Virus record (IMG/VR): IMGVR_UViG_3300018962_000001
Span: 140,686-204,685 of that record
Length of the DNA: 64,000 bases
Source: a virus
Strand: one strand, 5' to 3'
Under the pieces are notes generated by a model. The model was not told where the DNA came from, searched no databases, and was given only the letters and a program-made list of their open reading frames with translations. This document shows, in pieces, positions 26,468-35,405 of the stretch. Numbering within the stretch: the first letter of the stretch is position 1; each line of letters opens with the position of its first letter. A program made the position numbers and the translations under genes.

Positions 26468-26866
26468 CTAGTATGAGCGCATCGTATGGATGCGCGTGCC
26501 GTCGAGCGTTCGTCCAACCGGCACGGTGCCACCCGTCGAGGCCACCGTATCATAGCCACCCGGCACCGTGCCGGACAGGTACAAGAAGATTCCGGGCGTT
26601 AGGCCCGCGCCATAGCGCACGTTCACATCGTAGTTCAACGTGCATGCTTCACCAATGGCCGCTGCCTGTAACGCCATACCGTCCACCACGGCGGCGGCAT
26701 TGGCCGCCGCCCCGGACGAGCGGTAGATCCGCCCGTCCACTGCGGAGATATAGCACAGGTCACCGGCAGCGATCGGCTCGCCTGCGATCAAGCCCGTATA
26801 GCGATTAACGGCGGGCGGGACCACATGCGAGAGGGTTGGAACCCCACTTTTCGCGATAGCAGCCAT
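26468..26866 (-). CDS. Capsid decoration/head fibre-type protein
   Basis: 132 residues between scaffold and capsid genes. It reads as a small beta barrel: IAGEPIAAGDLCYISAVDGR is the strand-turn-strand of DUF2190-type decoration proteins (a leading AGE and a GDL turn), followed by an AANAAAVVDGMALQAAAIGE stretch and a YGAGLTPGIFLYLSG segment. It would stabilise the capsid lattice. Confidence 0.75.
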   Translation of the reverse strand: MAAIAKSGVPTLSHVVPPAVNRYTGLIAGEPIAAGDLCYISAVDGRIYRSSGAAANAAAVVDGMALQAAAIGEACTLNYDVNVRYGAGLTPGIFLYLSGTVPGGYDTVASTGGTVPVGRTLDGTRIHTMRSY

Positions 26867-26881
26867 AATGCTGAGACCTCA

Positions 26882-27685
26882 CTACAGGGAATACATGCCT
26901 GTCTGGTGCAGGCGTGCGCGCTGTTCATCGGTCGCTTGCTGCGAGGCCGATGGCTGCGCACTCCCATCTGGTTTCGGGGGGCGCGGATTACCGGGCGGGA
27001 TTGGGGTCATGAGTCGCTGGGCAAGCGATCGTGCTTGTTTCGCCCACTGGACCCGCTGCTCCAGGGCAGCCGCTCCGGGGTCGAGCACTTTCACTTCAGT
27101 CGGCCATTCACCCGTTTCCGTGTCGATTAATTCATTGACCATCGCGGCATACCGCTCGGCCTGGGCACGCGCCGTGGCGAGTTCGCCCTGCGCTTGCTCC
27201 TGCTGCACGGTCAGCTGGGTCGTCAGTTGCGTGGTCTGGGCTTCCAACTCGGTGACTCGGCGTTTGTGATCACCGATCTCGCGTTCGCGTTTATCGGCGA
27301 GCTTTTGCCACTGTCGTTGTTTTTCAGCTTCCTCCTCCTCGGCTTTGCGCGCGGCCTCCGCGGCCTCCGCTGCTGCCGTCGCCGCCGCCGCCGCCGCTTC
27401 CTCCTGGGCCACCCGTTCCTGGGTTTCGCGGTCCAGAATTTGTTGCCGCAAGCGCGCCGCTTCCGCCTCCGCATCCTGCTTGGCCTTGTTCACTTCGTCA
27501 AACCGGGCCTTGGGGATCATATGGTCCGCCGGGGCAGGCGTTGGTGCGGGGCTGGGCGTTGGTGCAGGATCGGTCCCCGTAGGCGCAGGATCACCGTCAC
27601 CCGGCGCAGGATCAGTCGTGAATGACCGGGTAAGGAGGAATAACGACCACAGCGCCAATTGTGGGAGCATGAATGTGCCAAACAT
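26882..27685 (-). CDS. Capsid scaffolding protein with unusual hydrophobic N-terminus
   Basis: 267 residues from the ATG at 27,685 (alternative ATG 27,733). Residues about 3-22 (LPQLALWSLFLLTRSF included) are hydrophobic and could be a membrane or signal segment. A linker of DPAPT/PAPTP repeats follows, then MIPKARFDEVN, a signature near the start of many phage scaffolds, then a long charged coiled coil with Ala and Glu runs (AEEEEAEKQRQWQKL). The C-terminal Gln/Pro region is the usual capsid-binding end. The hydrophobic leader is not typical of soluble scaffolds and might target assembly to the membrane. Confidence 0.8.
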   Translation of the reverse strand: MFGTFMLPQLALWSLFLLTRSFTTDPAPGDGDPAPTGTDPAPTPSPAPTPAPADHMIPKARFDEVNKAKQDAEAEAARLRQQILDRETQERVAQEEAAAAAATAAAEAAEAARKAEEEEAEKQRQWQKLADKREREIGDHKRRVTELEAQTTQLTTQLTVQQEQAQGELATARAQAERYAAMVNELIDTETGEWPTEVKVLDPGAAALEQRVQWAKQARSLAQRLMTPIPPGNPRPPKPDGSAQPSASQQATDEQRARLHQTGMYSL

Positions 27686-27734
27686 ACAGGAATCTCCGGT
27701 ACGATCCGTTTCGAGTTTTTCGTGCAACGCCACG

Positions 27735-27860
27735 GGATCAATACTGCTAGGATGGGGGGATTGAGCAGCTGCTTCAGCGGGGGAGGTTAAACAACAACAG
27801 CGCTCGAACTACCTCGTGAGGTAGTCTGAGCGCTGACGAAACCGTGCTCCGCAGCTATAC
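27735..27860 (-). promoter_or_regulatory. 5' leader of the capsid operon with a long hairpin
   Basis: Transcribed about 130 nt before the scaffold ATG. A nested hairpin lies at 27,799-27,835: outer arms CAGCGCTC and GAGCGCTG, inner arms ACTACCTC and GAGGTAGT with a GT tip. On the minus strand it is followed by TTGTTGTTT, so it may act as an attenuator or a 5' stabilising structure. Confidence 0.5.
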
Positions 27861-27871
27861 GTAATGCCCAT

Positions 27872-27900
27872 AGTATAAGGACCGCTGGTGCTGGTGTCAA
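27872..27900 (-). promoter_or_regulatory. Near-consensus promoter of the capsid/tail operon
   Basis: -35 TTGACA (27,895-27,900), 17-bp spacer, -10 TATACT (27,872-27,877). It is one of the best promoters in the window and drives scaffold to chaperone. It sits just below the stop of the gene at 27,915. Confidence 0.8.
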
Positions 27901-27914
27901 TAGCGGGGGTTGAC

Positions 27915-28169
27915 TCAGGCGGGATCTCGCCTCGATTCTGGGTCGGAATCGAGCAGCGGTGAGCTGGAATCATGGCGCAGCCGCTGACGATCCGCGCGGC
28001 GTTCCGTTCGCGACAGCACGCTATGCGGGAGTCCCAAATAGTCCTCCAGGCTGGTCAACAGCAAAATCAGCGCCTGACGTGCCGCCATGCCGAGTCGATA
28101 GTGATCTCCTTGGGCACTTGGCCGGAGCGGTACCGGAGATTTCGTGGGCGAATCGTGAGCCATACCCAT
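27915..28169 (-). CDS. Small protein, unknown
   Basis: 84 residues, starting MGMAHDSPTKSP. A central helix (GMAARQALILLLTSLEDYLG) is followed by an Arg/Asp/Ser-rich tail. It lies in the operon of the 1,686-residue adhesin, downstream of the baseplate-type gene. Function unknown. The start at 28,169 is 14 bp from the preceding stop. Confidence 0.5.
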   Translation of the reverse strand: MGMAHDSPTKSPVPLRPSAQGDHYRLGMAARQALILLLTSLEDYLGLPHSVLSRTERRADRQRLRHDSSSPLLDSDPESRRDPA

Positions 28170-28182
28170 TCCTTCTTGCTCC

Positions 28183-28548
28183 CTACAGGGGATTCAGATC
28201 TTCGATCACTCGAATGGTAAAATAATCGTCGGTTGGAATTGTGAGTCGCTGATCTGGCGACCCATACTGGACCTCGATTTCGGCGAGATAATCCCCCGGC
28301 GGGAGCGCGGTCTCGCCCGGAAGCCACTGAAACTGAAAGCGCGTGGTTACCCGCCCATCATACGTTCCGGTTTCCGCCGTTCCAGGACGTTGAATGACCA
28401 ACACCCCCCGCTCATTCCGCACGAAAAACCAGAACACGCCATTGAGTGTTGGGAGGGGCGTGCCATCCGCCTGCCACAGATCGGCCCGAAACGGCGTGAG
28501 TGTATCATTGCGCTTCTGATAATGAACCAGATTTGACCCGCGATTCAT
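28183..28548 (-). CDS. BppU-type baseplate/receptor-binding attachment protein
   Basis: 121 residues from the ATG at 28,548, with GGAGGTGAC upstream; it overlaps nothing. The order RNDTLTPFRADLWQADGTPLP, then a VFWFFVRNERG strand, then LPPGDYLAEIEVQYG matches the BppU N-terminal immunoglobulin-like domain that anchors receptor-binding proteins to the tail or baseplate. It is co-transcribed with the adjacent 1,686-residue adhesin and may hold it on the virion. Confidence 0.75.
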   Translation of the reverse strand: MNRGSNLVHYQKRNDTLTPFRADLWQADGTPLPTLNGVFWFFVRNERGVLVIQRPGTAETGTYDGRVTTRFQFQWLPGETALPPGDYLAEIEVQYGSPDQRLTIPTDDYFTIRVIEDLNPL

Positions 28549-28552
28549 TGTG

Positions 28553-31500
28553 TCACCTCCGTACCTGGGCGCGTGTTCGGCTGGGGAGCACCATGCTGCG
28601 ACAACGATGGCTGACCACTGCTGCGCGCATCCGCAGATCACGCACGACGGCGCGAATTGGGAGCGCGAGCGTCGGGATCGCGCCCTGAAGATCGCCTGCC
28701 ACGACCGCAAAACTGAGCACGGCGTGGCCGATCGATCGACTCAGCACCTGCCCGGCCCGCAGGGAAGCCTCCACGCTGAGCACGACCAACAGCGCACGCT
28801 GTCGGTGCGCTGTCGCGCCTGGCCCGACATCAAGCGCGATTCCGGCAGTCACCGATCGATACCCCGCACGTCGGGTGCCAGCAGCAATGATACTCGGTGC
28901 TGCGCTGACCAGGCTCCGAGCCACCGTGCTTTTGGCATGGAGGCTTCCCGTTCCAGCGGCGGTGCTGGTGAGCTGCCGCTGGGAATCTCGTCGCACCTGG
29001 GCGGTCATCAGATCGAGGACGCTTATCGCAATCGTATGCCCCCGCGCACTGATTCGATCGACGGTCCCCTGTACCGGGCCATGCCATCCACCAGGCCGGT
29101 GCGATTCTTGTGCCCGCGCGCCGGTGATGGTGGTGGCATGATCCACCTCGCCGAACCGAGTAGCCCCACCCCGACGCAGCACGTGGGCTTCCCCAACGAC
29201 CCCCGCCGACACTCCCTGCCGGACCAGTGCTTGCCGGGCCAGCTGGAGACCGGTCTCCAGCGGAACGCCGAGACCGCGCACGGTGCTTGCCTGCGACCCA
29301 ATCACAGCCTCAGCTTCCGCGTCCACCGTCCCGCTTCGATCGCGTCGACTCCACCGTTCAGCAAAGGTGCTCCCCGGAATAACGAATCCCGCATGGCGGG
29401 CACTTTGCCCCCCCGGACTCACCAGCGGGACCGCTGCCAGGCTGTCGCTCACGGCCCGAATCAGGCGTTGATCGCCACGCAGCCACGCCACCGCCAGCGC
29501 CCCCCACGGAGCTGCGCGACCAAAGCCCCGTCGCGTCGCGCTGGCCGGGTCGATCCCTTGGCTCACTGAGGGCGCGCGCGCGAGGATCTGGCGGCCTCCG
29601 GTTGTCGCGACCGGAGCAATTGCCTCTGCCACCCACTGGATCATGGTTGTGACTCGATCCCCGATCGTGGTTGTGACGATGGCGATCGGAGCCGTGCGGC
29701 GCTGGGCAAGGATGCGCGTCCCAACACTCATGACTCCCGTACCCCAGCCTGGCACACGGCGCACGGCCTGATGGGCCGCGAGGCCGATCGCTGGAAGATT
29801 TGCAGTTGCCGTTTGGCGAGACGCCGCCGTTCCCGCAGCGATGCCGGTGCCGATCGGCATCACTTGACTACGCAGGCGGGTTAACGCTTGGGCAGTGCGT
29901 AGCAGGCCGATCCCTGGCAGGTCCAGTAGCACGCCCCGCAGCGCCTCACGGCGCTGGGTAAGTCCGGCGGCGGCGGCGGCGATCGCCATGATCCCCCGGC
30001 GAATCGTTTGCTGTCCGCCCAGCGCGAGGGTGCTGCCGGTTCCCGCCGCGATCTGGCGCTGGGTCATGGTGCGATACCCAAGCCCACTGTTCGCCGCCTG
30101 GGTGCTGCCGATCCCGCGCAGGCCGTGGGTCATACGACTCGTGGTCATGGTGATGGGGACGGGCACCGCTGGGACCTTCAGTGCGTGTCCGCCTTTTGCC
30201 AGAGGGACCCCGATCTCGGTGGCGATTGCCACCGAGCGCGTCACCACTTGGCCCGCAGCAACGGTTGTATAATCGAGGTGATAGTCGTCAACATCAAAGA
30301 TTTGCTGGGTTCCCGCAGGGACATTATCGATCTGCAAGGCGGCAACAATCCGGGGTGAGTTCCACATATCCACCACGCCCGGATAGCTTTCGTTCAGGAC
30401 AAACAGCACGCCATCCGAAAGAAGCCAGCGGTAGGTAATCTGGTCATTCGCGATGTCCACAACAAACTCCAGGCGATGCCATACATCTGGGTCTAGCTCC
30501 TGCGTGAATCCATAGGCTTGCTCCGTTGAGGGCCGGTTGGCATCCCAGCCACGAGTCGCGCCAAACGGTCGCCAGTGCCGCGTTGGCGCGGTGATGATGT
30601 ACGTAAAGGCAGCCTCCAAGCGCCGTCCCTGCTGGTACACCGAAAACGGAAACTCGACGGCTTGCGGGGCATTGACCGTGCCCGCATAGCGCCAGTTGAT
30701 CCGGTAGATCCATCGCACGGCATCGACCCACGGAAGATCCTGGTACCGATACACATTGACATAGACCGGCTCACTCCCCGTATTGACCCCACCTGAGGTG
30801 GTGATTTCGATTTGATAGATCTGTCCATCGCCCGATGGAGCCGATGCGTCCGCGACGATTCGATGGGTCTGCGTCATCGTATAGCCGGGCGACCCATCAT
30901 TCGGGTTGAAGGTTGTGAGCGCGCCGTGAGTCCAAAATGCCTCGGTGTAGAGTTTCCATGCACTCAGCGCCGCCTGATCCAGCGGACCAAAAAATCCCTG
31001 GCTGCTACTGTCTCGCCGGGTCAGCGCTCCACTTGCAGGGAGGTTGACCCCTCCAGCGCGCTGGAGTGCCCGCCGCCCAATAGGCAGAGCGGCACTGTTT
31101 GCGAGGGTTGTGACTGCCTGGCGGCGTGCGGCGATCGTCCGCCAGATGCCGCGACTTCCGGGCAGCAACACACTGAGTTGTTTCGTGGCCTGGCCGCGCA
31201 GGCTTAACGCGGCCAGGGCTGGCCCGACCCAGGAGCCAGCAAGATGGGCACCTATGCGACGGACCAGCAGGCCGTTAACAGGGATGATGTGGTCCACCCC
31301 GCGCGGCTGTCCGATCCTCCGCCCAGCACTCGTCTCCAAGGCGATCGAGGTCGTGGCAGCGCGCGTGATCGCGTTGCCAGCCGCAGGCGGGGCATTTAGA
31401 TTGTCAAAGCTCGCGGTGTAGGCAGCGGCAGCGGCTCCCGCCGAGGACGTGCGTGCCCCAAATTGGACATATACCGACTCCAGCTCCGCGCCGGTGAGGA

Positions 31501-33613
31501 TGGAGGTACTTTTCCACGCGGTTGTCCCATCCGGCAAGGCATCAGGATGACTCCAGGTCAGCCCGTCTGCCGATACATCTCCATACAGAACCCCCGCCGT
31601 TTCCCGAATCCGCCACCATCGATGGGCTGCCTCCTGGTAGCTGATCGTAATCGCTCCAATCCCGGTTTGCTGCCATTCCAGCGCCTGGGTATTCCCGTTA
31701 TACTGAATCCAGACCGCATCCGCACTGGGATTGACGACCGCGGTTGCTTGCACCCGCAGCAGCACCCGCACGTTCGTTGTTGCGACTAAGGGGAGCACTT
31801 CCACGTGAATCGCTTGGCCGGTCAGGCGATAGGCGCTCGCAGAGGTGTAATAGCCGTAGTCACTCCCTGCTCCGGCGGAGGAAAGACTGATCTGAAGAAC
31901 GGCTCCCGTTTCTGTCAGCGTTGGGGTTGCTGTCTTGTGGACGGTCCACATCGGACTCGCCACCGTGTCACTAAACGTATCGACCAGGCTTCCAAGGTTG
32001 GCGGTACTACTCATCATCTGGATCGTCGGTTCGACGCCAACACCCACCGCCGGACCGATAAAGGCACCGCGCGCCACCGAGTCGATCGAATTTACTCCCA
32101 GAGACGCATTCCCGCTGATCAGCGCTCCTCGGCCAGTGCTTCGGATCGGTGCGGGTCCTGCCGTGGCGGGTATCGCGACGGTGCTGGATCGTGGATAGGC
32201 GGATCGATCGCCAAGTCCTGATGTGTTTGGCGAGGCAATCGTGCTGGCACGGCGAATACTAACGCCCACGCCAACACCGGGGGTGACACTGACTCCGACC
32301 GTTGGCTGACGGATGACCGCCGTGGCTCCGGCGGCGGCCTCCTTATAGGTCACAATACCGCCAATCCAGGTTGCCGTGGCCGACAGGGTAAAGCCCACGG
32401 TTTCCGCTGCCCCACCCACAAGGTCGCGGGTCCCCACGGTTAACGCGGCAGTCGTGGCGTCAGGATAACTCCCGCGACTCGCGTATGGACTGGCAACGCT
32501 GACCGACGCGACGGTCGCCGCATTCGCCAGCAGGCCGATCGCGAGGCGATTGCCACTGCCAAGGGCGGCACTGGTCGTCGCACTCGCAGCAGTCCCCATC
32601 CCGCCGCTGAACCCCGTGCGATCAACGGGATTGGTTGTGGCAATGCCAACAAACTCAAATGCGATGATCGAAAGATTGCCGGACCCAGCGCCACGCTGCA
32701 CGGTGATCAAGGGATTCGTGGTTGTCTGATTGTTTGCGTAGCGCCAGATCTGAATTTCATCACTCCCGCTAACCTGAACAAAATCGCGCGTGAAGCCGAG
32801 ACCGCTGTTGTAGCTGACACTGGTAATCTCACTGGTTCCCGACATGCGATTATTCAGGGCGACGATCAGGGACGATCCTGATCGCGCGGCTTGCGGGAAG
32901 GAAAGGTTAAAGGTCGTGGTCGAGATTCCCTGGTTCCGGGCGGATTGGCAGAGGCCAAACGCACTGGGGGTCGCTGGGACGAGAAACACCGTGAGTCCAC
33001 TATAGGCTCCGCTTCCCGCGTCATGCGATCGTGATCCGGTGACTCCTTCGGCAAGATCGTAGCCATACGCGACAAACTGGCGGCAATGAGCCGTGGTGGT
33101 CCCACCACTATTTTGATCGGTCTCCTTGAACATCCGCCAATCCGCGGTGTACGTCGTGCCGGGCACCGCGCTCGTCTCTACCGTTAACCGCATCGCGCCG
33201 CGATAGCCAAGCCCTGCCCCATTGGTGGCAGCCGCATCCGTATGGGTGGTTCCGGTGGTACCACTGTACGACAAGAGACCGACCGCGCGCGCGCCCGCCG
33301 TGGTGAGCACGCCAGAGATCCCGCAACATGACCAGACACCGCGGCCCGATGTTCCCCAGGAAATGACGGGCGCGGCGGCGTTCCAGGCCGCTGAGAACAG
33401 CGCGGTACAGGTGGCGTTCGTCGAATCCTGGACCTGGCCTTCCTTGGTCCATCCGGTCGTTGCCGTTGTCACGGTGATGGCCGTGCTCGTTTTGATCGAC
33501 ACAAACACCCACAGCGTATCCTCGCTTGTCAGTGCAGGCGAGGATGGCAACGTGGGCGTTACCGACGCGGCGCTGAAGGTGCCCGTGGTTTTGTTTTTAT
33601 GGCGAATGGGCAC
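28553..33613 (-). CDS. Second giant adhesin-like tail protein (1,686 residues)
   Basis: N-terminus MPIRHKNKTTGTFSAA is followed by 540 residues of Thr/Ser-rich beta sequence. About residues 543-735 hold the same concanavalin-like domain as in the 2,235-residue protein (DTFSDTVASPMW). About 868-1,120 form a second jelly-roll domain (SAWKLYTEAFW to DVDDYHLDY). About 1,130-1,686 are degenerate Arg/Gly/Ala repeats (units such as RRGIMAIAAAAAGLTQRREA). A glycan-binding fibre role is inferred. It is co-transcribed with the BppU-type protein, so it is likely a structural fibre or receptor-binding protein. Confidence 0.7.
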   Translation of the reverse strand: MPIRHKNKTTGTFSAASVTPTLPSSPALTSEDTLWVFVSIKTSTAITVTTATTGWTKEGQVQDSTNATCTALFSAAWNAAAPVISWGTSGRGVWSCCGISGVLTTAGARAVGLLSYSGTTGTTHTDAAATNGAGLGYRGAMRLTVETSAVPGTTYTADWRMFKETDQNSGGTTTAHCRQFVAYGYDLAEGVTGSRSHDAGSGAYSGLTVFLVPATPSAFGLCQSARNQGISTTTFNLSFPQAARSGSSLIVALNNRMSGTSEITSVSYNSGLGFTRDFVQVSGSDEIQIWRYANNQTTTNPLITVQRGAGSGNLSIIAFEFVGIATTNPVDRTGFSGGMGTAASATTSAALGSGNRLAIGLLANAATVASVSVASPYASRGSYPDATTAALTVGTRDLVGGAAETVGFTLSATATWIGGIVTYKEAAAGATAVIRQPTVGVSVTPGVGVGVSIRRASTIASPNTSGLGDRSAYPRSSTVAIPATAGPAPIRSTGRGALISGNASLGVNSIDSVARGAFIGPAVGVGVEPTIQMMSSTANLGSLVDTFSDTVASPMWTVHKTATPTLTETGAVLQISLSSAGAGSDYGYYTSASAYRLTGQAIHVEVLPLVATTNVRVLLRVQATAVVNPSADAVWIQYNGNTQALEWQQTGIGAITISYQEAAHRWWRIRETAGVLYGDVSADGLTWSHPDALPDGTTAWKSTSILTGAELESVYVQFGARTSSAGAAAAAYTASFDNLNAPPAAGNAITRAATTSIALETSAGRRIGQPRGVDHIIPVNGLLVRRIGAHLAGSWVGPALAALSLRGQATKQLSVLLPGSRGIWRTIAARRQAVTTLANSAALPIGRRALQRAGGVNLPASGALTRRDSSSQGFFGPLDQAALSAWKLYTEAFWTHGALTTFNPNDGSPGYTMTQTHRIVADASAPSGDGQIYQIEITTSGGVNTGSEPVYVNVYRYQDLPWVDAVRWIYRINWRYAGTVNAPQAVEFPFSVYQQGRRLEAAFTYIITAPTRHWRPFGATRGWDANRPSTEQAYGFTQELDPDVWHRLEFVVDIANDQITYRWLLSDGVLFVLNESYPGVVDMWNSPRIVAALQIDNVPAGTQQIFDVDDYHLDYTTVAAGQVVTRSVAIATEIGVPLAKGGHALKVPAVPVPITMTTSRMTHGLRGIGSTQAANSGLGYRTMTQRQIAAGTGSTLALGGQQTIRRGIMAIAAAAAGLTQRREALRGVLLDLPGIGLLRTAQALTRLRSQVMPIGTGIAAGTAASRQTATANLPAIGLAAHQAVRRVPGWGTGVMSVGTRILAQRRTAPIAIVTTTIGDRVTTMIQWVAEAIAPVATTGGRQILARAPSVSQGIDPASATRRGFGRAAPWGALAVAWLRGDQRLIRAVSDSLAAVPLVSPGGQSARHAGFVIPGSTFAERWSRRDRSGTVDAEAEAVIGSQASTVRGLGVPLETGLQLARQALVRQGVSAGVVGEAHVLRRGGATRFGEVDHATTITGARAQESHRPGGWHGPVQGTVDRISARGHTIAISVLDLMTAQVRRDSQRQLTSTAAGTGSLHAKSTVARSLVSAAPSIIAAGTRRAGYRSVTAGIALDVGPGATAHRQRALLVVLSVEASLRAGQVLSRSIGHAVLSFAVVAGDLQGAIPTLALPIRAVVRDLRMRAAVVSHRCRSMVLPSRTRAQVRR

Positions 33614-33615
33614 CG

Positions 33616-33927
33616 TCAGGCTCCAAGATCATCAAATCCGTAGGAGAACTCGTCGCTAACCGTATTGACGTTAAACAGCCCCGCACCGATCGGCGGGGTG
33701 CTCGCTATGGGACTGCCGGTCGTGGGATGGCGTGGACTGGGGGGCACCTCATAGGTCCACCGCCGCCGCCGCCGGACGTTGGCGGCCCAGAACCGCAGGG
33801 TGTTGGGCGTGAGGTTCGTAATCACGATTCCGTTTTCGACATTCGCGCCGGTCACCGTGTCATACGAAACAAGGACTCGAATCAACCCCTGCTCGTATTC
33901 AGCCACCAGATCCGTCACCACAGCCAT
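33616..33927 (-). CDS. Small virion protein, unknown
   Basis: 103 residues. Beta strand pairs (LIRVLVSYDTVTGANVENGI) are followed by a run of Arg (RRRRRW; from a GCC-type DNA repeat) and a Pro/Ser linker. It lies 2 bp upstream of the second adhesin. It may be an adaptor for that fibre. No family was recognised. Confidence 0.55.
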   Translation of the reverse strand: MAVVTDLVAEYEQGLIRVLVSYDTVTGANVENGIVITNLTPNTLRFWAANVRRRRRWTYEVPPSPRHPTTGSPIASTPPIGAGLFNVNTVSDEFSYGFDDLGA

Positions 33928-33942
33928 GATCCCTCCTTCGCG

Positions 33943-34587
33943 CTAGTTGGAGATGGTCCAATCCACGCGCAGGGTGTCATTGGTGGCTAAGACGGCATTC
34001 GACGAGAAATTGTCCTCCGCATACAGCACCGATCCCGCCACTGTCGCCGAGTCAAATAATCCGGCTCCATACGCCGTGGCCGCGCCGGTGGCGGTATAGG
34101 TGTACTGGACAAGCTGGCTGAATTGTGCGCCGTTGGTGGCGGGAGCCGTGTAGTTGCCCGTAATCACCGTTGCCGCCGCACGCGCGAGGCCCAGGGTCGT
34201 GAACTCGTTGGTGGTAACCCCCGCCGAGGTTGACCCGAGCGACAGATTGGCTTTCGATTTGGTGAGGGCAGCGCTGGCAACAGCGATAATCTTAAACTGG
34301 TTGGTATTGACCGCCCCCGGCGAGGCTCCGCCCCCAAAGATCTGAAGCGCCTGACGATTCGCACCCGAATCGACGCGCTCGTTACAGGACAGATCGACCC
34401 AGAGGGTGTCCCACCTCAAGATCTGCCCCGCCTCCATCACAGGTCGCCGTTGCACGGCGACGACCAACCCAAATTCTCCCGGCTGCCGGGTGGCTTTCCG
34501 GCCACCAGGGTAGATCCGCATGGCATCCCAGGAGGCCGGGCGAAAAATGCGTCCCAGCAGGGGATGCGTATAGAGCACCTGCGTCAT
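33943..34587 (-). CDS. Virion protein, Thr/Ala-rich beta structure
   Basis: 214 residues. The N-terminal third is compact and charged (MTQVLYTHPLLGRIFRPASW). The rest is Ala/Thr/Asn-rich beta sequence, ending in DTLRVDWTISN, like a tail fibre or capsid spike shaft. It resembles the style of the gene at 7,596, suggesting similar structural roles. The start overlaps the previous gene's stop (ATGA). Confidence 0.55.
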   Translation of the reverse strand: MTQVLYTHPLLGRIFRPASWDAMRIYPGGRKATRQPGEFGLVVAVQRRPVMEAGQILRWDTLWVDLSCNERVDSGANRQALQIFGGGASPGAVNTNQFKIIAVASAALTKSKANLSLGSTSAGVTTNEFTTLGLARAAATVITGNYTAPATNGAQFSQLVQYTYTATGAATAYGAGLFDSATVAGSVLYAEDNFSSNAVLATNDTLRVDWTISN

Positions 34588-35255
34588 GACCCGGACTCCT
34601 TCTGCTGTGTGGCGGTGGCATCGCTACTCAGATCCTCGCCTTGGCGGGACCGTTCGGCACGAGCGAGCGTTTCGGCGGCCTGGTCGGCTTGCTGCCGGAG
34701 CTGTTCCTCCGGCGGCGGCGCAGTCTGATTCGTCGGATTGAGATTCATCGCCCGAAACCCGTCCCCCTTCCGGTATAACCGCTCCTGGCTGGGATCAACG
34801 TCCCAGGATCGTCCATGTGGATCAGTGACCGTGACCGGGGTGGACCGGGGACTCGTCTGGTACTGGCGGAGCGCACTATCCCGCAAGATCGTCCACTGGG
34901 CGACCAGGGTATTCACCGCAACCTCCGCCGCCGCCAGTGCGCCTTCATCTGCCGCATCGACGACTCCGTCGTCTTCCACGCCTTTGAGAAAGGTGGTAAT
35001 CGCGGTTCGTGCGCCATCAAAAACCGGCTTTAAGTCACGGGCCAGGGTTTTGAGGTCAGCCCGATAGGGATTCCAGCCCTGCGCCTGGAGCGCGGCCACG
35101 GCTGTTTGGGGGGCTTTAATACAGATTTCGCCGCGCGCATCCCAGAGATCAACGAGCACATCACCATTGACCTCAACCGTGGTCGCTGCCTGAGAGGCAA
35201 GCTGAACAGCCCCGCCACTTTCGACGGTCGCGCCGATGGCTTGTGGATCAGCCAT
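34584..35255 (-). CDS. Virion-operon protein, helical, first gene of operon
   Basis: 223 residues, starting MADPQAIGATVESGG, first in the operon transcribed from the promoter at 35,292-35,319. Early beta strand (VEVNGDVLVDLWDARGEI), then a helical, Ala-rich core and a Gln/Pro-rich C-terminus with a PPPEEQLRQQADQAAETL helix. No family was recognised. A structural role is inferred from the operon. Confidence 0.55.
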   Translation of the reverse strand: MADPQAIGATVESGGAVQLASQAATTVEVNGDVLVDLWDARGEICIKAPQTAVAALQAQGWNPYRADLKTLARDLKPVFDGARTAITTFLKGVEDDGVVDAADEGALAAAEVAVNTLVAQWTILRDSALRQYQTSPRSTPVTVTDPHGRSWDVDPSQERLYRKGDGFRAMNLNPTNQTAPPPEEQLRQQADQAAETLARAERSRQGEDLSSDATATQQKESGS

Positions 35256-35291
35256 ACGTATCCTCCTGGTGTCGGTGGGGGGCGTGCCTAC

Positions 35292-35319
35292 AGTATAGCA
35301 TCTGCCACGCGGTTGTCAC
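35292..35319 (-). promoter_or_regulatory. Promoter of the first virion operon
   Basis: -35 GTGACA (35,314-35,319), 16-bp spacer, -10 TATACT (35,292-35,297), reading toward 35,255. Confidence 0.55.
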
Positions 35320-35349
35320 ATGGTCCGTGCAAACTCCGATCGATGCCCC

Positions 35350-35378
35350 TTGACATACGCTGATACATGCGCTAAGCT
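35350..35378 (+). promoter_or_regulatory. Promoter of the plus-strand block
   Basis: CCCC then TTGACA (35,350-35,355), 17-bp spacer with GCTGATACATGCGC, -10 TAAGCT (35,373-35,378). It is one of the repeated CCCTTGAC family of promoters. Confidence 0.7.
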
Positions 35379-35405
35379 GGGAGCAAGCAAGGGAGGTACC
35401 GGACA

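Larger units (their letters stand above)
35256..35405. other. Divergent control region between virion and plus-strand blocks
   Basis: Contains two back-to-back promoters (minus -10 at 35,292-35,297, plus -10 at 35,373-35,378). It is the main switch point between the minus-strand structural genes and the plus-strand block. Confidence 0.65.

Noticed and set aside
28550-29569. 339-residue plus-strand frame opposite the second adhesin
   Set aside because: No ribosome site; the opposite frame encodes the adhesin with consistent beta-rich sequence.
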